DNA of 48,352 bases from Betaproteobacteria bacterium HGW-Betaproteobacteria-16 (GTDB taxonomy: Bacteria; Pseudomonadota; Gammaproteobacteria; Burkholderiales; Burkholderiaceae_C). Positions 16,940 to 26,682 of the stretch are shown here, one piece after another; position 1 is the stretch's first letter; every line of letters begins with the position of its first letter. The notes beneath the pieces were generated by a model that was not told the DNA's origin, did no database searches, and worked only from the letters and a program-made list of their open reading frames with translations. Made by a program: the position numbers and the translations under genes. The stretch lies in contig PHCQ01000036.1 in NCBI GenBank assembly GCA_002840835.1, forward strand, positions 1-48,352. Direction: 5' to 3'.

Positions 16940-16984
16940 ATTAAAATCACCTCCTCCATTCATCCATTCCTTCAAGGACACCTC

Positions 16985-17383
16985 ATGAACGCCAAGAACC
17001 TTCTCCTGATTCTGGGCTGCAGCGCCGCCCTGCTGGCCTGCGGCGAAAAGCCTGCCGACACCGCCGCAGCACCTGCAGCCCCAACCCCGGCCCCGGCAGC
17101 CGCACCGGCCTCCGCTCCCGTGACTGAAAACGCCGTGGGCAAGAAGGTCTATAGCTCGGTGTGCGCCATGTGCCATGCTGCTGGCGTGGCCGGCGCGCCC
17201 AAGCCTGGTGACAAAGCCGACTGGGCCCCGCGCATTGCACAGGGCAACGATACGCTCTACAAACACACGCTGGAAGGCTTCACTGGAGCCAAAGGCATGA
17301 TGCCGGCCCGTGGCGCCAGCAGCACCCTCACCGACGACGAACTGAAGGCCGCAGTGGACCACATGGTCGCCCTGTCCCGCTGA
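16985..17383 (+). CDS. Lipoprotein cytochrome c (c5/c555-like)
   Basis: A 132-residue monohaem cytochrome. The signal peptide ends in lipobox LLAC (C19), then a Pro/Ala-rich tether (about 25-48) and a compact haem domain: CAMCH at 60-64 binds haem and one of M105/M106 in GAKGMMPARG is the sixth ligand. The short c5-type domain with DWAPR and a C-terminal helix is typical of electron shuttles. Lying between nosL-like genes and nosX, under its own FNR-type promoter, it is a good candidate for carrying electrons to NosZ. That is inference from context. ATG at 16985 follows AAGGA at about 12 bases. Confidence 0.9.
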   Translation: MNAKNLLLILGCSAALLACGEKPADTAAAPAAPTPAPAAAPASAPVTENAVGKKVYSSVCAMCHAAGVAGAPKPGDKADWAPRIAQGNDTLYKHTLEGFTGAKGMMPARGASSTLTDDELKAAVDHMVALSR

Positions 17384-17399
17384 GCAAAACCAATACACC

Positions 17400-18416
17400 A
17401 TGACGCACCTGCTCCAACGCCGACAGTGCCTGGCCGGGCTGGGCGGTCTGCTCGTCGCCGGCCTGGGTTGGCGCCCGGCGCTCGCCAGCGCCGATGTCCA
17501 CCGCGCGTCCCGCATCATGATGGGTACCCGGATCGACATCGTGGCGCAGGGCAAAGGCCCCACCGGCACGGCGGCCGCTGTGCAGGCGGCCTTTGCCGAG
17601 ATGCGGCGTCTGGAACGCATGATGAGCCACCACCGCGCCGACAGCCTCGTGTCGGCGCTGCACCGCAGCGCCGGACGGGGCGCTGTGATGGTGCCGCCCG
17701 AACTGGTCGCTGTGCTGCAACGTGCCGACGAACTCTCGCGCCTCAGCGAAGGCGCCTTCGACATCACCGTTGGGGCTTACGCCGGTTGGTCATTTGACCC
17801 ACAAGATGCCCGCATTCCACCTCTGGAAGAACTGCGTCGCGAACGCCGGCTGGTGGACTTTCGCGACATGCTGCTCGACCCACGAGCGGGCCAGGCACGC
17901 CTGGCCCGACCAGGCATGCGCATCGACCTGGGCGGGGTGGCCAAGCTGCCCATCCTGCAGGCGGGCCTGCGGGTGCTGGAACAACACGGCGTGCACAATG
18001 CCATGGTGAACGGTGGCGGCGATGTGCTGACGCGCGGGCAACTGCTGGGGCAGGACTGGCGCGTGGGGGTTCGCGACCCTAGAGCGCCCGAGCGCTTGAT
18101 CGGCACGCTGCACTTGCGCGACGGTTGTGTGGCTTCGTCCGGCGACTACGAGCGCTGCTTCGAGCGAAACGGTCGGCGCTATCACCACGTGCTCAACCCG
18201 TCCACGGGCATGCCCAGCAGCGGCGTTCGGGGCGTGGTCATGGTTTCGCGGCAATCCCATCAGATCAATGGTCTGGGCGCGGCAATCATGGTGGCTGGCG
18301 CCCACACTGGCCGGCACCTGCTGGCACCGCTGCGTGGCGTGGACAGCCTGATCGTCGATGCCGATTCCCGCGTCCAGACCCTGGGACTCATGGACGAGCG
18401 CCTTCGCACGACCTGA
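17400..18416 (+). CDS. nosX: ApbE-like FAD:protein FMN transferase (NosX type)
   Basis: A 338-residue exported protein of the ApbE family, which in nos clusters attaches FMN to the Thr of NosR. The signal region has QRRQCLAGLGGLL, a Tat-like or Sec signal to about residue 31. Family motifs include MGTRIDI (41-47), FDITVG (120-125), DLGGVAK (176-182), VNGGGDV (203-209) and HVLNPSTGMP (263-272). The usual metal-binding stretch with Asp and Thr (as in DALDTG) reads NGLGAA here (N290, A294), and KGYA after DLGGxAK is replaced by LPIL. Catalysis may therefore differ. It follows the cytochrome gene by 16 bases. Confidence 0.88.
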   Translation: MTHLLQRRQCLAGLGGLLVAGLGWRPALASADVHRASRIMMGTRIDIVAQGKGPTGTAAAVQAAFAEMRRLERMMSHHRADSLVSALHRSAGRGAVMVPPELVAVLQRADELSRLSEGAFDITVGAYAGWSFDPQDARIPPLEELRRERRLVDFRDMLLDPRAGQARLARPGMRIDLGGVAKLPILQAGLRVLEQHGVHNAMVNGGGDVLTRGQLLGQDWRVGVRDPRAPERLIGTLHLRDGCVASSGDYERCFERNGRRYHHVLNPSTGMPSSGVRGVVMVSRQSHQINGLGAAIMVAGAHTGRHLLAPLRGVDSLIVDADSRVQTLGLMDERLRTT

Positions 18417-18437
18417 GCATCACAGCGACCACAAGCG

Positions 18438-19010
18438 TCAGCCGACCTTGGCAGATTTGCTCGTCGGCTTGCGCTTCACCGCAGGCTTGTGCCTGGTATC
18501 GCTCTTGGCACGAGGGGTCAGCGCTTTCTTGGGCAAAGCCAGCGAGGCAAACTGGATCGGGATCAGGTGCGGCAACTGCCCCACTTGCCCCTTGCTTGTC
18601 GCCACGGGCGCCAACAAGTCGGCCAACGTGATGCCATCGAGCACATCGAAAAATCCTTTGGTGGCCTTGTACAAGGCGTCCTTGAGCCGGCAATAGCCAT
18701 CCAGGCGGCAGGTGTTGGTCTTGCGATCAAAACACTCCACCAGGGTCATGTCTGTTTCGGTTTGACGCACGATCTCGCCCAGGGACAGTTCCCGGGCAGG
18801 CTTGAGCAAGCGCAGACCACCGCCACGGCCCCGCGTGGTGGCGAGCCAACCGAATGACGCCAGGATCATCACGATCTTGGTGAGATGGCTGCGGGAAATG
18901 CCGTGAGCCTCCGCGATCTCGCTCACCGTGGGCGGATGCTCTCGCCCTTCACAGGCGGCGCAATACATCAGCACCCGCAGGCTGTAGTCGGTCCATTGAG
19001 TGAGTCGCAT
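18438..19010 (-). CDS. NsrR-like Rrf2 family regulator
   Basis: A 190-residue Rrf2-type repressor with an N-terminal winged helix (MRLTQWTDYSLRVLMY, SEIAEAHGISRSHLTKIV, wing near TTRGRGGGLRL). Three Cys at 93, 101 and 107 match the iron-sulfur ligands of NsrR, the NO sensor; C101-x5-C107 has the family spacing while C93-x7-C101 is longer than the enterobacterial x4. A Lys/Arg-rich tail (about 155-190) is unusual for NsrR and might add unspecific DNA contacts. The gene is convergent with nosX and divergent from the flavoprotein gene. It probably senses NO or the FeS state and controls the local respiratory genes. Confidence 0.85.
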   Translation of the reverse strand: MRLTQWTDYSLRVLMYCAACEGREHPPTVSEIAEAHGISRSHLTKIVMILASFGWLATTRGRGGGLRLLKPARELSLGEIVRQTETDMTLVECFDRKTNTCRLDGYCRLKDALYKATKGFFDVLDGITLADLLAPVATSKGQVGQLPHLIPIQFASLALPKKALTPRAKSDTRHKPAVKRKPTSKSAKVG

Positions 19011-19138
19011 GAGGTCCTTGCCCGTGGTTGATCGCGGTTGTAGCTATGACTTTAGCGTCAATGTGGTTGCCTCAAGAAACTTCGCACCGAAGCCGCTCCG
19101 GCAGGAACGGCTTTCGATGACGCGTGTGAAACCTGGAA

Positions 19139-19180
19139 TTGACAAAAATCAACTTCGCATGCGTGGGTCAGCTCTACATT
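19139..19180 (+). promoter_or_regulatory. FNR/NNR-type class II promoter
   Basis: TTGAC-AAAA-ATCAA at 19139-19152 matches the FNR consensus at nine of ten positions. TACATT at 19175-19180 is a good -10 and predicts a start at about 19187, exactly 41.5 bp from the box centre. This is the textbook class II arrangement, so the flavoprotein gene is very probably switched on without oxygen. Confidence 0.8.
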
Positions 19181-19239
19181 GGACACTCCCTGGGGTATTT
19201 AACACCAGCCCAGGAAACGTTCACCAACAGGAGACATTC

Positions 19240-20580
19240 ATGGCCGATTTCCAGGCATCAGATCACCGGGTAGCAGCGGCGCGCCGCCGTTTCCTTTTCG
19301 GCCTGGGCGCCCTGCCGCTGGCAGCGACGCTGGCTCAAACCAGCACCAAGGCGCGAGCCAATACCACAAAGAGCAGCGCCCGCATCGTGATCGCCGGCGG
19401 CGGCGCTGCAGGCTTGGCCGCAGCCTCCCGCCTGGCTGCCGCCCTCGACGGCGCTTCCATCACCGTCATCGATGGACGCAAGGCGCACTATTACCAGCCT
19501 GGCTTCACCTTGGTGGCCTCGGGCATCAAGCCTCAGGACTACGTTGTGTCCAGCACTGGCAGCTATATCCCGGCTGGCGTCGACTGGGTGGCCGAAAAAG
19601 TGGCCGAGATCGACCCGGAAGGCAACAGAATAGTCACGGAAAGCGGCAAGGCCGTCCCTTACGACTTCCTGATCCTCGCCACCGGACTGGAGCTGCACTA
19701 CGACGGCATCGATGGCATGGACACGGCGCGCATTGGCCAAAACGGCATGGGCAGCATCTACCACAGCCCCGAGGGCGCGTCCGCCACATGGAAGGCCATG
19801 TCCGGGTTCGCCGACAAGGGGGGCATCGGCCTCTTTGGCCGGCCTGCTGGCGAAATGAAATGTGCCGGCGCACCGCTCAAGTACACCTTTGTCACAGACG
19901 ACTACCTGCGCCGCCGCGGCAACCGGAGCAAGGCAGAGATGATCTACATGGCGCAGAGCAAGAGCCTGTTCGGCGTGCCGATCGTCGCCGAGAAGGTGCG
20001 CATGCTGTTCCAGGACCGGGGCGTGAAGGTCAACCACGAACATGTGCTGCAGGCCATCGACCTGGACAAGCGCATCGCCACTTACAAGACCCCCACGGGT
20101 TCGGTCGAGCAGAACTACGACTTCATCAATGTTGTGCCACCCATGCGAGCGCCTGAAGTGGTGCGCAACAGCCCCCTGCCCTGGACCGAAGGCCCGTTTG
20201 CAGCCGACGGCTGGGTTGAAGTGGACCGCGAAACGCTGCGGCACAAGCGCTATCCCAACGTGTTCGGCGTTGGTGACATTGCCGGCGTGCCCAAGGGCAA
20301 GACGGCCGCCAGTGTGAAGTGGCAGGTTCCGGTGGCTGTGTCGCACCTTATCGGTGACATTTCAGGCAAGGCCTCCACCGAGGTCTACAACGGCTACACC
20401 TCGTGCCCGCTGATCACCCGCCTGGGCCAGGCCATGCTGATCGAGTTCGACTACAAGGACAACCTGATCATGTCTTTCCCGGGCGTGATTGCCCCGCTGG
20501 AAGAGCTGTGGATCAGCTGGGTCATGAAAACCATGGCCCTCAAACCCACTTACATCAGCATGTTGCGCGGCAACGCCTGA
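19240..20580 (+). CDS. Tat-exported sulfide:quinone reductase-like flavoprotein
   Basis: A 446-residue FAD-dependent disulfide oxidoreductase of the sulfide:quinone reductase / flavocytochrome c sulfide dehydrogenase group. A twin-arginine signal (ARRRFLFGLGALPLAATLA, about 14-32) implies folded export with FAD. GGGAAG (53-58) binds FAD; ILATGLEL is the second FAD motif; the GVGDIAGVPKGKTAASV block is typical. Two conserved Cys, C208 (EMKCAGAP) and C389 (SCPLIT), match the pair that handles sulfur in this family. The C-terminal amphipathic part (LEELWISWVMKTMALKP) could dip into the membrane. The ATG at 19240 follows CAGGAG; a longer frame from 19000 is not used. It heads an FNR-type transcript with the small membrane gene. 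Confidence 0.88.
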   Translation: MADFQASDHRVAAARRRFLFGLGALPLAATLAQTSTKARANTTKSSARIVIAGGGAAGLAAASRLAAALDGASITVIDGRKAHYYQPGFTLVASGIKPQDYVVSSTGSYIPAGVDWVAEKVAEIDPEGNRIVTESGKAVPYDFLILATGLELHYDGIDGMDTARIGQNGMGSIYHSPEGASATWKAMSGFADKGGIGLFGRPAGEMKCAGAPLKYTFVTDDYLRRRGNRSKAEMIYMAQSKSLFGVPIVAEKVRMLFQDRGVKVNHEHVLQAIDLDKRIATYKTPTGSVEQNYDFINVVPPMRAPEVVRNSPLPWTEGPFAADGWVEVDRETLRHKRYPNVFGVGDIAGVPKGKTAASVKWQVPVAVSHLIGDISGKASTEVYNGYTSCPLITRLGQAMLIEFDYKDNLIMSFPGVIAPLEELWISWVMKTMALKPTYISMLRGNA

Positions 20581-20599
20581 CCCTTTTAGGAGAACGACC

Positions 20600-20953
20600 T
20601 TGAAAGAACTCGATCCTCTGGTATTTCTGTCGGTGTTTCAGGAAATGCTCGGCTTCTGGCTGTGGCTGATGTTGATCGCCGGTGTGTTGTGCGTGGCGGC
20701 CTTCCTGGCGCTGCTGGTGCGCGAACGCCAGGTGGTGTCGCGCCGCCTGATTCAAGCCGAACTGCTCGGCCTTCTTGGCGGTGTCGTGGCGTTGTTCATC
20801 ATGGTCAAGGTTTCGTCGTCGGGCTTTACCGACGCTGGCGGTCCGGCAGACTGGTTCCTGATTGCGCTGGTCTACGGGGTCGGCCTGGTGGCCACCGTGG
20901 TGCTGACCTACACGACCATGGGCTGGCTGTCGCCACGCAAGCGTGCAAACTGA
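20600..20953 (+). CDS. Small inner-membrane protein (DUF5368-like)
   Basis: A 117-residue protein with three predicted helices (about 15-40, 50-70, 85-107). It resembles the DUF5368 family, of unknown function. The start is TTG at 20600, eight bases after TAGGAG; no ATG is available. It follows the sulfide:quinone reductase-like gene by 19 bases and ends before a strong terminator, so the two form one transcript. A plausible role is membrane anchoring or quinone access for the exported flavoprotein (inference from pairing only). Confidence 0.75.
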   Translation: MKELDPLVFLSVFQEMLGFWLWLMLIAGVLCVAAFLALLVRERQVVSRRLIQAELLGLLGGVVALFIMVKVSSSGFTDAGGPADWFLIALVYGVGLVATVVLTYTTMGWLSPRKRAN

Positions 20954-21012
20954 CAGGCGCCAGGTCCGGCGCGCGATGAGATGAAGCTGGCAACCTGAAG
21001 AAGACCACAAAC

Positions 21013-21040
21013 AAAAGAGGCTCCCGAAGGAGCCTCTTTT
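21013..21040. terminator. Bidirectional rho-independent terminator
   Basis: A perfect 12-bp stem (21013-21024 with 21029-21040) closes a CGAA tetraloop. It is flanked by A and T runs, so it can stop transcripts from both the small membrane gene on the plus strand and the phasin gene on the minus strand. Confidence 0.93.
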
Positions 21041-21082
21041 TATTGGGCAAGCTGACGGGCCGATGGCTCGCCAAAACTTGGC

Positions 21083-21628
21083 TCAAGCGGCCTTGGAAGC
21101 CTTCTTTGCCATGTCGGTGGCCTGCCTGGAAGCCGTTGCGAAGTTGGCTTGCGCCGTGGCAGAAGCCTTCTTGATGGTGGCTTGAGCAGACTCGATCGCC
21201 TTCTGGCTGTTGCTCAGGGCGCTCTGGAAAGCGGCCATGGCGGCTTCGGAACCGGCTGGTGCGCTCTTGACCATCTGGTCCACGGAAGCGCCAATCGCCT
21301 TTTGCGCATCGGCCAGTTGGGTTTCAATCTGCTGGGTGAAATCGGCGCTGCCTTCGGTGGCGATGCTTTGCACGTGCTGGAAGTAAGCGGCGGACTTCTC
21401 TGCCAGAGGCTGGAAGAACGCGGTCTGGACAGACATGAATTCCTGTGGCGACTTGGCGGACATCACTGCCTGAGCAAAGCTGAAGGACTCGCCCAGAGCG
21501 GCTTTGGAAGCGGCCATGTTGAGTTCCACGAGCTTTTCCACGCCGGTGTAGGCCTTCTTGGCGGCGCCTTCCAGGGCTTCCAGGTTGGCTTTGTTGGTGG
21601 CCATGATTTGTTCTGTGGGGTTGTTCAT
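21083..21628 (-). CDS. phaP: Phasin (PHA granule-associated protein)
   Basis: A 181-residue phasin that coats polyhydroxyalkanoate granules. It is almost fully helical and Ala-rich, with the family core [25 protein letters not shown] near the N-terminus and [23 protein letters not shown] in the middle. The C-terminus is a long Ala/Lys/Gln helix like other betaproteobacterial phasins. The ATG at 21628 is preceded by TTAAGGAAA; an in-frame upstream start at 21679 would add a non-family N-terminus. Two PhaR-type sites lie upstream (21700-21766). It is a single gene ending at a bidirectional terminator. Confidence 0.95.
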   Translation of the reverse strand: MNNPTEQIMATNKANLEALEGAAKKAYTGVEKLVELNMAASKAALGESFSFAQAVMSAKSPQEFMSVQTAFFQPLAEKSAAYFQHVQSIATEGSADFTQQIETQLADAQKAIGASVDQMVKSAPAGSEAAMAAFQSALSNSQKAIESAQATIKKASATAQANFATASRQATDMAKKASKAA

Positions 21629-21750
21629 TTCGATTTCCTTAAGGTGGAGGGGATGGACGAGGCACCGGTGGAACAACAATCGATGGAGCGATTTATGTTG
21701 CAGTGCAGCATTGGGCCAATTCTAGGGCGAATTCCGCACAATGCAAGCGT

Positions 21751-21771
21751 TTTTGCTGCATCGCAGCAAAA
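21751..21771. promoter_or_regulatory. PhaR-type operator upstream of phasin
   Basis: TTTTGCTGC-ATC-GCAGCAAAA is a perfect palindrome that contains CTGC-N3-GCAG, the consensus reported for the PHA-responsive repressor PhaR. A degenerate copy (CTGC-ACT-GCAA on the minus strand) lies near 21700-21712, closer to the phasin start. No phaR gene is in the window. A role as a terminator for the 59-residue gene is possible but less likely. Confidence 0.6.
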
Positions 21772-21884
21772 CTAGAGGAGCCGCCCCATTCCGGGCGAAA
21801 TGGCACTGCCCGCTCCGGTCATATCGAGGATCCAAATAGCCAACGGCATCGCCCTGCACGGGCGCGCAGTGACCAGCCGGGTGT

Positions 21885-22064
21885 TCAGCGCCGGTGCTTG
21901 CGGGCCTGCGCACGCCGCACCTGGCGGCTTTGCCTGGTCTGTGCGTTCGCGTCTTCGCGGGCCTGCCGGCGCCTTCTCGCCGAGGTCGCAATCGCTCGTG
22001 CAATGCCAAAGGCAATGGCGGCGCAGGCTGCCGCCACCACCACACCGGCAAGGCTGATGTCCAT
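21885..22064 (-). CDS. Small single-helix protein after parC
   Basis: A 59-residue predicted protein: one membrane helix (about 5-28, LAGVVVAAACAAIAFGIARAIA) followed by an Arg-rich cytoplasmic tail (RRRRQARED... RRAQARKHRR). Its ATG overlaps the parC stop as TGATG, so it would be translated by restart after parC. No family is recognised. The clean positive-inside topology and the overlap support it as real, but a chance reading frame cannot be excluded. Confidence 0.5.
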   Translation of the reverse strand: MDISLAGVVVAAACAAIAFGIARAIATSARRRRQAREDANAQTRQSRQVRRAQARKHRR

Positions 22065-24406
22065 CACTCCACCCGTGTGATGCGGGTGGGCTTGAAGCCC
22101 AGGTCGGCCGCCTTTCCCTTGCGAGCGCGGGCTGCGCGTGCGTTGTTGAGGCTGCGGATCTCCAGTGTTTCGTCGCGGTCCTTGCCGCCTCGGCCAATGC
22201 CTTCGATCTTCACGCTGCGGGTGTAGGCCGCTGCACCGGCCAAGGTGTCCTTGGCGTCCAGATCGAGCAGCATCAAGCCTCGACCACCCTTCTCCATGGC
22301 TTTGAGCTCGCCGATTTCGAAGGTGAGGATGCGGCCGCCAGCGGAGGCGCAGGCCACGTGCGTGGCAGGCGTCAGCGGCTGGCTGCCCGAGGTGTTGGCC
22401 ACGTGTGAAGGAGCGCAGATGGTTTCGCCTTCGCCCACGCTGATGAAAGCCTTTCCGGCCCTCTGGCGCGACACCAGGTTTTCCACCGTGGCGAGGAAAC
22501 CATAACCACCGGTCCCACTGAGCAGCAAGGTGGCGTTGGCCGGGCCAGCAAAGTAATGCAGCGGCTGGGTGCCGCTTTCGAGTTCGATCAGTGTGGTGAT
22601 GGGCTGGCCATCGCCGCGCGCGCCGGGCAAGCTGGCCACCGGCACGCTGTAAACGCGCCCGTTGCTGCCGAAAGCAATGAGTGTGTCCACCGTGCGGCAT
22701 TCGAAGGTGCCGTACAGGCCGTCGCCCGCCTTGAAGGCGAAACTGGCGGCTTCATGGCCGTGACCGGTGCGCGCACGCACCCAGCCCTTGCTGGAGATGA
22801 CAACCGTGACCGGCTCATCCACCACCTTGATTTCGGCTACGGCCTTTTTTTCTGCCTGGATCAGTGTGCGGCGCGGATCGGCGAAGGTCTTGGCGTCGGC
22901 CTCGATCTCCTTGACCATCAGGCGCTTCAAACTGGCCGGGTTGTCCAGAATGTCTTCGAGCTTGCCCTGCTCTTCGCGCAGGTCTTTCAGCTCCTGTTCG
23001 ATCTTGATGGCTTCGAGCCGCGCCAATTGGCGCAGCCGGATTTCGAGAATGTCTTCGGCCTGCCGTTCGCTGAGCTTGAAGGCCTCGATCAGCGCGGGCT
23101 TGGGCTCATCGCTGTGGCGAATGATGCGGATCACCTCGTCGATGTTCAGCAGCACGAGCTGCCGGCCTTCGAGGATGTGGATGCGGTCCAGCACCTTGTT
23201 GAGCCTGTGCCGGGTGCGGCGAATGATGGTGCTCTGGCGAAACTCGATCCACTCGCTCAGCATGAGCCGCAGGCTCTTCTGGGTCGGCCGGCCGTCCAGT
23301 CCGATCATGGTCAGGTTGATCGGCGATGAACTTTCCAGGCTGGTGTGGGCCAGCAGCGCGGTGATGAGTTCCTGCTGTTCGATGCGGCTGCTCTTGGGCT
23401 CGAACACCAGTCGCACGGGTGCGTCCTTGCTCGATTCGTCACGCACCACGTCCAGCACCATGAGCATGCTCGCCTTGAGCTGCGTCTGCTCCTGGCTCAG
23501 GGCCTTTTTGCCCGCCTTGACCTTGGGGTTGGTGATTTCTTCGATCTCTTCAAGCACGCGCTGCGTGCTCACGCCAGGCGGCAGTTCGTTCACCACCAAC
23601 TGCCATTGGCCACGCGCCAGATCTTCGATCTTCCAGCGCGCGCGCACCTTCAAGCTGCCGCGGCCGGTGCGGTAGGCGTCGGCAATGTCGCTGGCCGGGC
23701 TGATGATCTGGCCACCACCGGGGTAGTCTGGGCCGGGGATGACCGCGGCAAGCTCTTCGTCTGAGATCTTGGGCGTCTTGATCAGCGCCACACAGGCGTC
23801 GGCCACCTCACGCAGGTTGTGGCTGGGGATTTCGGTCGCCAGGCCCACGGCAATGCCGCTGGCGCCATTGAGCAGGTTGAATGGCAGGCGTGCGGGCAAC
23901 TGCCGGGGTTCTTCAAACGAGCCGTCGTAGGTAGGGATGAAGTCCACCGTGCCCTGGTCGATTTCGTCGAGCAGTAGGCCGGTGATCTTGGCCAGGCGTG
24001 CTTCGGTGTAACGCATGGCGGCGGCGCCGTCGCCGTCCCGGCTGCCGAAATTGCCCTGGCCATCGATCAGCGGGTAGCGCTGCGAGAAGTCTTGTGCCAT
24101 GCGCACCAGGGCGTCGTACGCCGCGCTGTCGCCATGCGGGTGGTACTTGCCGAGCACGTCGCCCACCACGCGGGCGCTCTTGACCGGCTTGGCAGCGGTA
24201 TTGCCGCTGAAGCCCAGACCCATACGGTCCATGGCGTACAGAATGCGGCGCTGCACCGGCTTCTGGCCATCGCACACATCGGGCAGTGCACGGCCCTTGA
24301 CCACCGACAGCGCATATTCCAGGTAGGCACGCTGGGCATAGGAGGCGAGGTTGTCTTCACCGGGCGCGTCGGCCGGCTGCAGATCGAGTTCAGGGGTGTC
24401 GTTCAT
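22064..24406 (-). CDS. parC: DNA topoisomerase IV subunit A
   Basis: A 780-residue ParC that breaks and rejoins DNA to unlink daughter chromosomes. The catalytic Tyr is Y133 in [10 protein letters not shown]. The quinolone-resistance region reads [12 protein letters not shown] with Ser94 and Asp98, so Ser is unmutated. The C-terminal beta-pinwheel domain begins near 520, with degenerate repeats such as [10 protein letters not shown] and [12 protein letters not shown]. The N-terminus is about 20 residues longer than E. coli ParC. It is on the minus strand, 136 bases after parE, from which it is separated by a repeat copy. Confidence 0.97.
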   Translation of the reverse strand: MNDTPELDLQPADAPGEDNLASYAQRAYLEYALSVVKGRALPDVCDGQKPVQRRILYAMDRMGLGFSGNTAAKPVKSARVVGDVLGKYHPHGDSAAYDALVRMAQDFSQRYPLIDGQGNFGSRDGDGAAAMRYTEARLAKITGLLLDEIDQGTVDFIPTYDGSFEEPRQLPARLPFNLLNGASGIAVGLATEIPSHNLREVADACVALIKTPKISDEELAAVIPGPDYPGGGQIISPASDIADAYRTGRGSLKVRARWKIEDLARGQWQLVVNELPPGVSTQRVLEEIEEITNPKVKAGKKALSQEQTQLKASMLMVLDVVRDESSKDAPVRLVFEPKSSRIEQQELITALLAHTSLESSSPINLTMIGLDGRPTQKSLRLMLSEWIEFRQSTIIRRTRHRLNKVLDRIHILEGRQLVLLNIDEVIRIIRHSDEPKPALIEAFKLSERQAEDILEIRLRQLARLEAIKIEQELKDLREEQGKLEDILDNPASLKRLMVKEIEADAKTFADPRRTLIQAEKKAVAEIKVVDEPVTVVISSKGWVRARTGHGHEAASFAFKAGDGLYGTFECRTVDTLIAFGSNGRVYSVPVASLPGARGDGQPITTLIELESGTQPLHYFAGPANATLLLSGTGGYGFLATVENLVSRQRAGKAFISVGEGETICAPSHVANTSGSQPLTPATHVACASAGGRILTFEIGELKAMEKGGRGLMLLDLDAKDTLAGAAAYTRSVKIEGIGRGGKDRDETLEIRSLNNARAARARKGKAADLGFKPTRITRVE

Positions 24407-24474
24407 GTGGAATCAGAAATCTTTGCAAGGAACGGATCGGCTATGCGTGAAGTGCCTGCAGTCCAGAACATCGC

Positions 24475-24540
24475 GGAACCGGCTTTGCCGGGCCGCAGAT
24501 GTTGCCCCCTGGGGGGTGACGCGAAGCGGCGCGGGGGGAG
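24475..24540 (-). repeat. dispersed G+C-rich intergenic repeat, copy 2
   Basis: In inverse orientation this is the second copy of the element at 4002-4066: GGAACCGGCTTTGCCGGGCC, then the CCCCCTGGGGGG-type inverted repeat and CGCGAAGCG. It sits between parE and parC and, as in copy 1, splits two functionally linked genes. The flanks are unrelated. Confidence 0.7.
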
Positions 24541-24542
24541 GG

Positions 24543-26513
<1,971 letters not shown>

Positions 26514-26587
26514 GGGGGCGGATTGTAAGCGTCCAACCCTTGCAAGACTGTATGGAATCACATATCTTCCATCTCGCGGGGGGCCGC

Positions 26588-26606
26588 TGATGCGTCAGAC
26601 GCATCA
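26588..26606. promoter_or_regulatory. Perfect 19-bp palindrome between parE and MFS gene
   Basis: TGATGCGTC-A-GACGCATCA has two perfect 9-bp arms around a single A. It lies 77 bp before the MFS start and 75 bp before parE, in their shared promoter region. The form suits an operator for a dimeric repressor, but no known motif is recognised and no regulator gene is adjacent. There is no T tract, so it is unlikely to be a terminator. Confidence 0.6.
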
Positions 26607-26682
26607 ATCAGGGCAGCAAATGTCAAGGCAGTGCCTGCACATGTGACAAGCGTGGGTGGGCGCATTTGGATACAGTCGCCGG

